Below are positions 33,485 through 42,611 of a DNA stretch of 64,000 nucleotides, one piece after another. Numbering within the stretch: the stretch's first letter is position 1; each line of letters starts with the position of its first letter. A program made the position numbers and the translations under genes. The stretch comes from Anastatus disparis. Its lineage: Eukaryota > Arthropoda > Insecta > Hymenoptera > Eupelmidae. The DNA is taken from the NCBI GenBank assembly GCA_017163975.1, contig JAFFSR010000249.1, forward strand, positions 4,773,001 through 4,837,000. Reading direction: 5' to 3'. Below the pieces are notes generated by a model, which worked only from the letters and a program-made list of their open reading frames with translations, searched no databases and was not told where the DNA came from.

Positions 33485-34321
33485 TCAAAATGGAAATCCG
33501 AGAAATCGCGTGTCAAAGTTTTCGTTCACAGAAAATCGTAAATTTCTTGAACTTACCCTATTAATATGCTGATCAGCGATTCCTGCTCCATATAACTGCT
33601 CTTCAGACTCTTCAAAAAATTGGTTTTCGGCCAATTGCTCCATTCGACGGGCTGTTCTGGCCTCTTTGGTCGCCAATGAGGCGCGCATGTTTTGACGCGT
33701 GATGCGCTCCTCGTTCGCTTTATCGCAAAAATTTTTGCACTGGAGCCGAATTTTGAAGTGTAATAAGTGCATAGTCTTTAATACTGCACTCTAGCCTTCA
33801 TTAAACATCCCTCCAGCGATGAAAGCAGCAGTCTCAACTATTTTAATCCCTAAATGAAGGTGTTTGGGCGTCATGCGCCATATGGTTGAATTAAATGACT
33901 CGTTAGCATTCTGCGTGTGTCCACCTAAGCACCTTGTTAATAAATCGTCCTTTGATAATTCCTCGTATATAGGACAAATATCGTCGTCAATTAGGTGCGG
34001 TGGATGTTTAAAATCAGCCAAAGTATTTTTTGCTCCTTTTTTGCGCCATTCACACCAGCTTTCGGTGCCTTCGGGGCAGTTGTCGTGGCGAGACAATTTA
34101 TCTGTAGAGCAATAATGATCAAGTGACGCCATTATTGCATTTCTCATACCTTCTACAGAGTTTAAATTTCTTCGAATCGCGAGACCGTAATACATTGCTA
34201 GTTTTTTTATTACAGTCTCTGTGATCCGCTTTTTTCCACCGAGTTTTTGTTCTTTTCTCTTATTGCAGAGACGAGTATCCATGCGCTTTTGTACGTGTTC
34301 CACACACTCGTTTTTAGTCAC
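33485..34321 (-). pseudogene. Mutator-like-domain transposase fragment
   Basis: The 176-codon frame (34321-33791) contains VIKKLAMYYGLAIRRN, MRNAIMASLDHYCSTD, CPEGTESWCEWRK and LLTRCLGGHTQNANESFNST. This series (LxxYYGxAIRxN ... STD ... CPxGxxSWC ... RCxxGxTQNxNESxN) is the Mutator-like transposase domain family (Pfam PF20700, recalled). A second frame (33772-33485) continues the C-terminal, charged helical tail (KANEERITRQNMRASL). The N-terminal half of the domain, with the first catalytic acidic residue, is absent, so this is a deletion derivative. It is enclosed by the TTAA/GGGGG terminal repeats of the element at 32954-34623. Confidence 0.75.
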
Positions 34322-34324
34322 TGT

Positions 34325-34400
34325 ACACTTGTCGCCGAATGGATTATTGTTGATTTTAGAATATATGGATTATTGTTGGATATTAGAATATATGGATATT
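34325..34400. repeat. Short tandem duplication, about 28-bp unit
   Basis: GGATTATTGTTG followed by ATATTAGAATATATGGA-like words is repeated about 2.5 times inside the TTAA transposon, just upstream of the transposase frame. Confidence 0.5.
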
Positions 34401-35735
34401 ATTGTTCATGATGCCAAGAAATGTTTTGGAGTCGCTGTCGCCAGTATAATTGCTATACATTACTCCAAATTTCTCGACGCTTGCTCACTATTTCTTCTGT
34501 ATCTCTGAAAATATTCCGAATTTTGTTCTGAAATTTTCGAGACATATTCTTGGATAGTTTAGGAAGAGATTTAGGCAAAAAAAAAATTTCGACTTTTCGA
34601 AGCCTCTAAAGCAGGCTTTCCCCTTAAGTTGCTGAAATGCTTGTTCTTGTTCTTTATGCCAATGCCAACGAGTTTCTTCTCTAGTGAGACAGGTCAAGGT
34701 AAATTGGGAATAAAACGTGCGTACCAACCCACCATTCCTAAAAATCGCCGTAAGTATCTGAGATTAGTGGGCGCTGGATACTCTAAGATAGGGCGGATTT
34801 TCCTCTTCGTTGGTTTTCAAACCATTCTCGTTAACTATATATCCAAGATATCTTACTTCATAGCAGCAGAAATCGGATTTTTTGCGACTGATTTGTAAGT
34901 TTGTTGCTTTGAGGGCCATCAAAACTTTATGTAATCAGTGCATATATTCCTTAACGGTGGTTGTATTAATAATAATATCGTCTGGGTACGAACAAATGTT
35001 AGGCTCACAATCAGGTTTAATTAGGTTATCCATGACCTTTTGGGAAGAACTGCGAGCGTTATTCAGGCCGTAAGGCATACGATTGAATTAAAAAAGGTCT
35101 GTACCTGGAACTGCAAAGGCAGTTATTTCTTAGCTGTCAGGATCCATCGGTATTTGGTGTTACGCATGACTTAAATTTAACTTCGAAATATACCCAGCAA
35201 TTCTCAATTTATCAAAAATATCATCCATGTTCTTGATAAGATAGGCAAACTTCTTAATTACGTCGTTGACTTGTCTATAATCGATGCAGAACCTGTACTT
35301 TGCAAAGGCTTTGGGGCTAAAACGGGGAAATCATTCCAGAGACTATTAGAAAGTTCGCGTGTGAATTCAATGTCTTCCTTCTGCCGCATTCATCATCTTA
35401 TTATAAGAGTAAGCTTTAAGTAACATGGCGAATTTGCCATGCTACAAAATATTGCATCAGGTGATTAGTTATTAAGCTATAAAGTAAATATAAATTAATA
35501 AATATTTTAAATATTAAAAACAGATTTCAAATAGTTATATAATAGTAATATTTTAAAAAAGTTTTAATGATTCCAAGATTTAGAGATAAAATTTAAATAT
35601 AATAACTATTATTGAATATATCATGTAATCTTTAATTTTTCAAATAAAATATAAAATTATTATTGAAAAATTAATATTATATCATTTGATTAACCATATT
35701 TATTTAACTTATTTTATTATAAAGAATAAATCGTA

Positions 35736-35776
35736 GGGGATTGGCGAGCGAAGCGAGCAAGGGGAACCCCTCCTAG
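35736..35776 (+). mobile_element. Helitron-like 3' end, copy 1
   Basis: Contains GGCGAGCGAAGCGAGC, then the GGGGAACCCC hairpin at 35761-35770 and the terminal CTAG at 35773-35776, followed by an AT-run. A hairpin a few bases before CTRR is the Helitron 3' signature. The 5' end of this copy was not identified. The next base is A rather than the T expected of canonical Helitron insertion. Confidence 0.55.
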
Positions 35777-35777
35777 A

Positions 35778-35838
<61 letters not shown>
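35778..35838. repeat. (TA)n microsatellite
   Basis: About 60 bp of pure TA dinucleotides directly after the Helitron-like end. Comparable (TA)n tracts lie at 39505-39562, 40898-40934, 51022-51052, 51522-51598, 54308-54346, 56344-56399, 56571-56616, 57101-57162, 59891-59960 and 62145-62200, several of them at element borders. Confidence 0.9.
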
Positions 35839-35841
<3 letters not shown>

Positions 35842-36516
35842 GAAAGACAAGATTCAACCCCCCTCAACCCCCTCAAATGTCTGTCGGTACAGCTCCCTCC
35901 TCAAATTACGTTGTAATTCCTCTTATAAATAGCCATTTCAAAATTAACGTAACTGAGGCCCCCCTCAGCCTCCCTCAATTCTCATAGCCCCCCTCAGCCC
36001 CCTCAATATGCCCTTCCCCTCAGTACGATATTATGTTTTAGTAATTAGTAATAAAAAAATTTTTTTATTATTAATAATATTCTATTATTATAATAACAAT
36101 TATAAGTAATTGAATATTATTATAATTAGTAATATTTTATTACTATGATTGTAACTGTGACAAATTAATAATATAAAGTTTTTTCACTGCATTTCATTTA
36201 TATTCTAATATTGAATTCCAATAATGAAAAAAAAATTATTATTAATATTTCATTAATATAGTTGCAAACATAACTAATTGATAATACAAAGCTTCCTCTC
36301 TGCATTTCCTTTATTCGGATAAATATAAAATATTTTTATTTTCATATATTGTATTTTTATTTTTATTATTGAAAAAATTTACTAATTACAAAAGTAAATT
36401 ATAAATTACAAAATGAATTTAGCTTAATATCCATAGGTACTTTATTAACACTCGTATTTAAATAAAACATGTTTTTTTTAAACTAGAAATAAGATATTTA
36501 CATATTTATCTTTTTA

Positions 36517-36815
36517 AAAGATTTCTGGGCTTGAGACCAGCATAAAAATATATGGCTGCATTAAAAGTTTTAAAAGCTTACAAATTCATTTCTTATTGTC
36601 GCTGAAGCGTACAGATCTATTATTTGTTATCGCTAAAAAAAAGCTTATAAAAGCGTACAGATTTATTATTTGTTGTCGCTAAAAAAGCTTATAAAAAGCA
36701 TACACATTTATTGTTTGTTGTCGCTAAAAAAACTTCATTTAAGCATACAAATATATTGTTTGTTGTTGCTAAAAAAAGCTTACAAATTTATTTTTCATAA
36801 TCGCTAAAAGATCAA
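36517..36815. repeat. Inverted repeat array, left block
   Basis: Starts GGGCTTGAGACCAGCATAAA and continues with about six units of an AGCTTAYAAATTTATT / TTGTTGTCGCTAAAAA pattern of about 50 bp. The same start and the same units occur inverted at about 39880-40440. Together they look like long terminal or subterminal inverted repeats of one element. Confidence 0.65.
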
Positions 36816-38091
36816 TTGCAGGAATATATCACTACAAATAAGATACTTGATCCTTTGCAGACTGGTTACAGAAAAAATCACTCTACGCAGACAGCTTTGC
36901 TTCAATTAACAGACGATATAAGGTCAGGTCTTGACAAAAAACTCGTCACGTTACTTTTACTTTTTGACTTTAGTAAGGCATTGGACACGATCTCTCCCTC
37001 TAAATTACTTGCAAGGCTTAGATCGATGGAGTTTTCCAGGTCCGCTCTCGTGTGGATTAACTCTTATATTTCAGGAAGGAAACAAATGGTTTTAACACAC
37101 TTACAAGAAGAATCGGATTGGGTAACAACCAACCTAGGAGTTCCGCAGGGATCGGTACTGAGGCTTTTGTTGTTTTGCCTTTACATTAATAACGTACGTA
37201 ACGCTCTTGGCTCTGGGTGTGTTGAGCACCTACTGTATGTAGATGACCTGCAGATTTATACGCACGTTCCTCGTGAGAATGTGGATGCAGGTATTCTAAT
37301 CTTACAGAGGGCGGTTAATGCGGTGTCGAAGTGGGCGGCTAGTGCCTCACTCACTTTAAATGCTAGCAAGACTAAGGCAATCGTCCTTGGCAGTAATCGT
37401 ATTATTATTATAGTAATTCATTTTATGCTTGGGCGCCACGGGCGATTGACTTTGAGGGAGATGTCAGCATTCCTTTCTCTGACATTGTAACGAGCCTTGG
37501 TGTTGTGCCTGACTCTAAGCTTTCTTGGGAGTCTCATATTAATATGGTTACAAAAAAATTTAATAGAGTGTTGTACGCTTTGCGGTTTTTTCGTCGGTAC
37601 ACCACGGAGGCTCTGCGTAAACAACTTGCAACCGCCCTGCTGTTTCCGCATCTCGATTACTGTTCGGTGGTACTGCTCGATGCTTCTCAGGGCTTGAAGA
37701 GAAGAATACAAAGACTGCAGAATTCGTGTGTAAGATATATATTAGGTATAAGAATGGGAGCTCATATTTCTCCTTATAGAGCCGCGTTGGGTTGGCTGCG
37801 TACTAATTCGAGGAGACAGTATTTTTTGGCTGTATTTATGTACAAGATCGTGCGCATGAATACTCCGGAGCATCTAATGGGTCTCTTTACTAGATGTGTA
37901 CCCAGGGTGGCTACTAGGGGAGAAATCAGAGATCTAATGGTGCCCTTTATGCATACTGAGGTTGGCAGGAATTCCTTCCAAGTTCAAGGTGCGAATTTTA
38001 GGAACTCCCTGCCTGCTGCGATTAAACATCTTCCATCTCTCAGCAGGTTCAAAGCAGTGATGAGAGGGTACTTGCTCGACCTAGATTAATA
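36816..38091 (+). pseudogene. 5'-truncated LINE reverse transcriptase (second copy of the family)
   Basis: Starts abruptly inside RT. Motifs seen: LDPLQTGYRKNHSTQTALL, VTLLLLFDFSKALDTIS, GVPQGSVLRLLLFCLYINNV and an intact catalytic YVDDLQIY. A frameshift at about 37395-37505 leads to a second frame with VPDSKLSWESHINMVTKKFN, LDYCSVVLLDASQGLKRRIQ and a C-terminal domain ending SLSRFKAVMRGYLLDLD. Endonuclease and ORF1 are missing, as usual for truncated target-primed insertions. It is in better shape than the 20.1-23.1 kb copy (one frameshift, YVDD kept), so it is probably younger. Confidence 0.85.
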
Positions 38092-38615
38092 TTTTTTACA
38101 ATTAATTTATGTTAATTTATTTAATTTATTTTTGTAACGTCCTGTATATAGGCTTAAGAAGTGAGTATATTTATTGTATGAGTGTTGGCTGAATGGTTGG
38201 TGAGTGAGAGTTTTTATTTGATTTTATTTTTGACTGCATTTCATGCTATTGCGTACGCTTGTTATTTTATTTTATTATGTATTAAATTTAATTCTTTCAA
38301 ATTATAATATTGTGACTGATAGATATTGTATGACTGATTTTTATTTATATGATTATTTTTATTTTTATTGCGTGTATTGTATGATTACTTTGTGATATTA
38401 CTTTTATTTATTTTTGTTTATGACTTACTTATTTAGCATTATTAGATTTAGTGACTGACTGTGATATTAATTGTGCAATATTTACATTTATATATATATT
38501 TATATTTTTTTATAACATTTTGTGCGATATTTATTGTTTTCATATTTACAAATTGTATTACACGTTTTTGTACTCTTTTACAAAATAAAATAATATCTAT
38601 CTATCTATATCTATC
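38092..38615 (+). other. 3' UTR and (CTAT)n tail of the truncated LINE
   Basis: AT-rich untranslated sequence ending AATAATATCTATCTATCT with further CTAT units to about 38612. The tail abuts sequence that belongs to the RPA-like gene region, so the LINE landed just upstream of, or within, that gene. Confidence 0.7.
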
Positions 38616-38766
38616 TGTTTCAGAATAAGAAAAAAAAATACCGTTTTCGTCAACGGAATTTTTAAAAACTAAAATTTTAATAGGAGATCAATCAACGTAT
38701 GTATTAAAAACTTTATTAAAAAAATCAAAAATATAATATATGTTATAAATATTTTTTATTACATAT

Positions 38767-39436
38767 AATAAATCTCTGGTTGCATATATTAAAGAAATTT
38801 CTGAAGAACAAACTTTTGTTAACAAACAAAAACAAACTGATTTCAGGATTTTAAAATTCATAATAAATGATTCTGAAGGATTCAGAATTTAATGCAATAT
38901 TTATGATAACAATTTTAAAAAATTCAAGAAAAATCTAAAATTAAACGAAGTAAATTTTTATAATCTACAAAATTATCAATTAAAACATAATATTAAACAT
39001 TTTTTAATATTTCAGAAAATATTATTAGAGAATGTTAATGTATTAAAAGCAAAAGGATACAATAAAGGAAATAATATATATGACTTAACATTAAAATATT
39101 ATTCGAATATTATTCATTTAGGCGAGTACAATACATTGAAAAATAACAAACCAATTAAAATAAATTTCGAAGAAATAAAATTAAGACCTGGATTAATAAG
39201 TAATTAAATATTATTGAAAAAAAAATATAATAATATAAATAATTTTTTATTTTTCAGGAATACAAGGTTACTTAAAAAATTCTTTTGCACAAAAACATAA
39301 AAAAAATGAATCAGAACACATCGGAACAATAGCGGATGGACAATATAAATTAGACATTTTATTAAATAAATTAGAAAATAAATATGTGAATTGGGTGAGA
39401 AGAACAAAACTAGAAATTATTGGAAAAATAGAATAA
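38767..39436 (+). pseudogene. Spliced RPA/OB-fold-like protein fragment
   Basis: Exon 1 (about 38767-39199) reads NKSLVAYIKEISEEQTFVNK, then TDFRILKFIINDSEGFRI, a TAA at 38890-38892, CNIYDNNFKKFKKNLKLNEV and YNLQNYQLKHNIK. A 58-bp AT-rich intron at 39200-39257 (GTAATT...TTTTCAG) is followed by exon 2 (39258-39436, IQGYLKNSFAQKH...), and removing the intron keeps the frame to the terminal TAA. The pattern of a lysine-rich beta segment, D-x-x-G, C-x-x-x, then F-x-x-x-L-x-x-x-x-x-Y resembles the OB-fold of replication protein A large subunits. RPA-like genes are known passengers in some Helitrons, and this one lies between two Helitron-like ends. The assignment is tentative. A further exon may lie at about 39600-39712. 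Confidence 0.45.
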
Positions 39437-39508
39437 AATAGTAAAAACAATTATAATAATATATTATATGCATATGCACTTATGAAAATATTCATGTATA
39501 TTTATATA

Positions 39509-39564
<56 letters not shown>

Positions 39565-39879
39565 AAACTTTTATAGATATAACATATATATTAAAAGTAA
39601 AAAGATTCGAATGTACTAAAGTATTAAATGATAAAAACATGGAGTAAGAAGAACTTATATTAGCAAATGAAATAATTAATTTTTTAAATAAGTTAAATTA
39701 AATAATTTAATATTTTTATTTCATCACAATAATAAATACAATATTCTCAATATAAAATGATTATTTTTCAAGGATACAGAAAAACAAATTGATGATAGTT
39801 AAAATACAAAATATAAAATAATATTGATTTACTACAAAAAAAATTAATGTATAAGTTTTTTTTAACAACAATAAAAAAT

Positions 39880-40440
39880 AAATATGTAAGCTTGTAATAA
39901 AACATAAATTTGTAAGCTTCTTTTAGCGACAATGAAATTTAACGACATATTAAATAAATATTTAAAATTATTTAAACTTTTTTTTATTAAAAATATCAAG
40001 CAACTGTACAAGCTTCTTTAGCGACAATGAAGAATAAATATGTAAGCTTTTTATAACTACAATGAAATTTAAATTTGTTAGCTAATATTAGCGGCAGTAA
40101 AAAATAAGTCTATAAAATTATTTGAGTAATAATAACAAATTAATCTGTAAGCTCCTTTTAGCGATAACAAACAATAAATTTGTATGCTTGTATGAGATTT
40201 TTTTAGCGACATCAAACAATAGATCTGTATGCTTCAGCGACAATAATGAATAAATTTGTAAGCTTTTTTAGCGACATCAAACAATAGATCTGTATGCTTC
40301 AGCGACAATAATGAATAAATTCGTAAGCTTTTTTAGCGACAATGAAAAAAAAGTGTACACTTCTTTAGCGACAATAAAAAAAAACATTCTTAATGCAGCC
40401 ATATATTTATATATGTTGGTCTCAAGCCCAAAAATAAAAA
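39880..40440. repeat. Inverted repeat array, right block
   Basis: Eight or more loosely spaced units of TTTTTTAGCGACAATGAA / AATAAATTTGTAAGCTT, two nearly identical and adjacent at about 40190-40330. It ends in TATATGTTGGTCTCAAGCCC, the inverse of the left block start at 36524. No coding sequence. Confidence 0.65.
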
Positions 40441-40851
40441 ATGCAGAGAGAGAGAGAGCGTTTTCTTTGTATCTTTTCAATATGTATAAAATTTAGGACA
40501 TAAGAAGATAAAAATATTTATTTATAATCATAATTTTCTATTATTTTATTATTCTATTTTTTATTATTCGCTCATAATTATTATTAAATATTATTATATA
40601 CTATCATAACTTGAAATTTGAATGTTATTTACTATTCTATTTTTAATTTATTTCAAAAATATATAAGTTTGATTCATTGTGAACTTTTGAATGTCGCGTC
40701 AAACCATCTTTTTTTTATTAATTCTAATTCTATAACTTCATATCTTATATTTTTATGTATCGATGTTTTTTATTGAACTTTTTTCACATTCGCAAATATA
40801 AAATTTAGCTTCATTATGTCCTACTCTTCTATTTACTTTGAAATGTGTGTA

Positions 40852-40896
40852 TTTGGGGGGTTGGCGAGCGGAGCGAGCAGGGGGGAACCCCCCCTA

Positions 40897-40897
<1 letters not shown>
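40852..40897 (+). mobile_element. Helitron-like 3' end, copy 2
   Basis: TTGGCGAGCGGAGCGAGCAG, then a GGGGGGAACCCCCC hairpin and CTAG at 40894-40897, followed by T and a (TA)n run. It is directly oriented with respect to the copy at 35736-35776. The element ending here would plausibly start near 35.8 kb, giving about 5.1 kb that includes the inverted arrays, the truncated LINE and the RPA-like gene. Confidence 0.6.
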
Positions 40898-40934
<37 letters not shown>

Positions 40935-40936
<2 letters not shown>

Positions 40937-42267
40937 GTCACAAATAATTTTGTCCTAATTTTCTTTATTTTTCTAAAGTAATTTGCGAATAAATCATTGA
41001 ATAAATTAAAAGATGTAAAATTTAGCGCCCGGAAATTTTTAATTTGTTAACTATAACAAGCGCCGTGGTAGGCCCGCAAGATTTTCGTGTGTGATCAAGT
41101 TCAAGAAAGTGCGGGCCCGGAGTCAGTGTGGAGAGAGTATCGAGTGAGATCGGACGTGTGTCGCGAGTACTTAATAAAACAAAGAGCCCTTTGTGAGAGA
41201 AAAAGCGTGTGAAAAGAAAAGTCATGTAGAGTCAAATTGAGAATTTGTACGTTAAAAGAGAGAAAATCAAATTCCTTTTTTTGTCTATTAGTACCATAAA
41301 AGGAGAGTTTTTATTTCTTAATTTAATTTACGGTCTTTGTTCTTTTATAAAAATTGAGTGAGACAATTCTAATTGCCGTATCTAAGTGTGTAATTTCTGG
41401 GTATTAATTAAACATTATTAGAGTCTAACGTTATCAATTCGTAGTGGGGCCGTAACGTAAAAAAAAATCCATCGAGTAAGAAAATTTATCAAATTTATTG
41501 AACAGTAAGAAAAATAGTAGCGCCTTTATTAGTAGCGCCGTTACAAAACGTTAACAAACGTTTTTCTTTTTTTCTTCAACCAAATCTACGCTGCAACCCT
41601 CTCTATCAACGTCATTGCCATAGCTCCAGCCTGTACCCAGGAAGCCAGCAAAGACAAGCCCGAGAGCGAGCGGAGATTGGAAAGAGAGAAAGAGAGAGAG
41701 AGAGAGTATAACGAAGGTATAAATTGCATTAACTACGTATCTGAATGTGCTTGCATAACGTCACGTTTCCTTAAACTTTGCGATCGCACGTAAATTATTT
41801 TCTTTTATTGGCGTCATTAAATCATTTTTTCGTGTTCTGTTCTAAAATTTGTGTGAATTTTATCTACATATGTAGTTGCGTGTGAATTCAAAATTAAAAT
41901 TTCGTACAAATCTTTCAATTAGAATATGTAAATATATTTATTTATAATTATTAGTTTTCCGTGAAGGCATGAAACTTAGTCATTTTAGCGAGAAAGAAAA
42001 TAAATAAAATCAAAATCTAAAAAGTGAAATTAACATTTATGAATTTGTGCCGTTCCGAAGTGACTTAAAACCTTCGCGGAATTTTGCATAAAAAAGTTTT
42101 AACGTTCGCCGAGTTCCGCGAAGAGAGCCTCTGTTGCCAAGAAAAAGGGGGAGAGATAAAGCCTCAAACTTAAGAAAGAGTATAGAGTCAGCGCGCTCGC
42201 TTGCCGTCAGGAAAGTTGAAACCGTGTGTCTTTCTATACATTGTAGTAGAGCCGCTAATAAAGAACT

Positions 42268-42330
<63 letters not shown>

Positions 42331-42346
42331 GAGATATATGTATATA
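40935..42346. other. Non-coding stretch with (GA)n microsatellite
   Basis: No gene recognised. 41.03-41.25 kb is GC-richer, with a CGCCCG...GCGGGCCCG-type patch that might be part of an old LTR or leader. A pure (GA)n tract of about 50 bp at 42278-42328 creates long but meaningless Arg-Glu and Leu-Ser frames. Confidence 0.5.
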
Positions 42347-42611
42347 TGTGGGGACATGTACGTGTGTTCCCGTATTGCGCTTGCGCAAACCAACTTCACA
42401 GCCGAAGAAGACGAAGCATCCATGTTGCGAGTCAGTAGCGTTTGAACTCACAGTGAGAGAGATTCAGCGCAGTCGCTTGTTGAATAAATAAGAATTAACA
42501 TATATTTCTTTTGTTATAGTTCTTCTTCCTTTCCTACACGCATTCCTGGTTTTGGGGCTAGGATTTATTATTATAATTGAAGTCAGATAAACGTCTTTAT
42601 TTATTTCCCAT
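42347..42611 (+). repeat. 5' LTR of a non-autonomous LTR element (265 bp)
   Basis: Begins TGTGGGGACATGTACGTGTG and is repeated in the same orientation from 46590 with about 93% identity by eye. It contains AATAAATAAGAATTAAC and a TTTGTTATAGTTCTTC block. It is preceded by ATATA (42342-42346), matching ATATA after the other LTR. The 3' border (CCCAT) is set by that duplication and could shift by a base or two. Confidence 0.8.

Larger units (their letters stand above)
32954..34623 (-). mobile_element. 1.67-kb TTAA transposon inside the Gypsy remnant
   Basis: TTAA at 32950-32953 and 34624-34627. The terminal inverted repeats are about 40 bp: GGGGGCAGCCTGCTTTAGAG on the left and GGGGAAAGCCTGCTTTAGAG on the right (complemented), continuing as GCTTCRAAAARTCGAWATTT. 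It contains a partial transposase on the minus strand. It sits between the RT/connection part and RNase H of the Gypsy pol. The TTAA duplication points to a Kolobok/piggyBac-type target choice rather than the 9-bp duplication of Mutator. Confidence 0.8.
31060..35400 (-). pseudogene. Ty3/Gypsy pol remnant (RT, RNase H, integrase), twice interrupted
   Basis: Read right to left on the minus strand: reverse transcriptase about 35400-34628, with YISKLNLSHA at the motif A position and YPDDIII (34978-34998) at the catalytic site, then RYLGYIVNENGLKTNEEKI. RNase H at 32945-32550 has FVLKIDASNFAMSGVL and HPIYYIIRTLSRIEHNYTMS. The integrase zinc-binding region (HNTPKAGHIGMEKTFSRL, ending EYQAHKKSQL) is at about 31910-31750. 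The integrase core has LLTDNGLEFKN at about 31560. A C-terminal LCELKKYSP segment at about 31090 marks the pol end. Two TTAA elements (32134-32545, 32954-34623) interrupt it at sites where removal would keep the family pattern continuous. Many stops. No flanking LTR was recognised. Confidence 0.8.

Noticed and set aside
41022..41300. Possible gene start in a GC-richer patch
   Set aside because: No frame with domain resemblance, no splice-supported continuation; could equally be an old LTR leader.
42134..42451. Long frames over the GA tract on both strands
   Set aside because: They are translations of (GA)n and of the LTR; overlapping frames on both strands are produced by the simple repeat.
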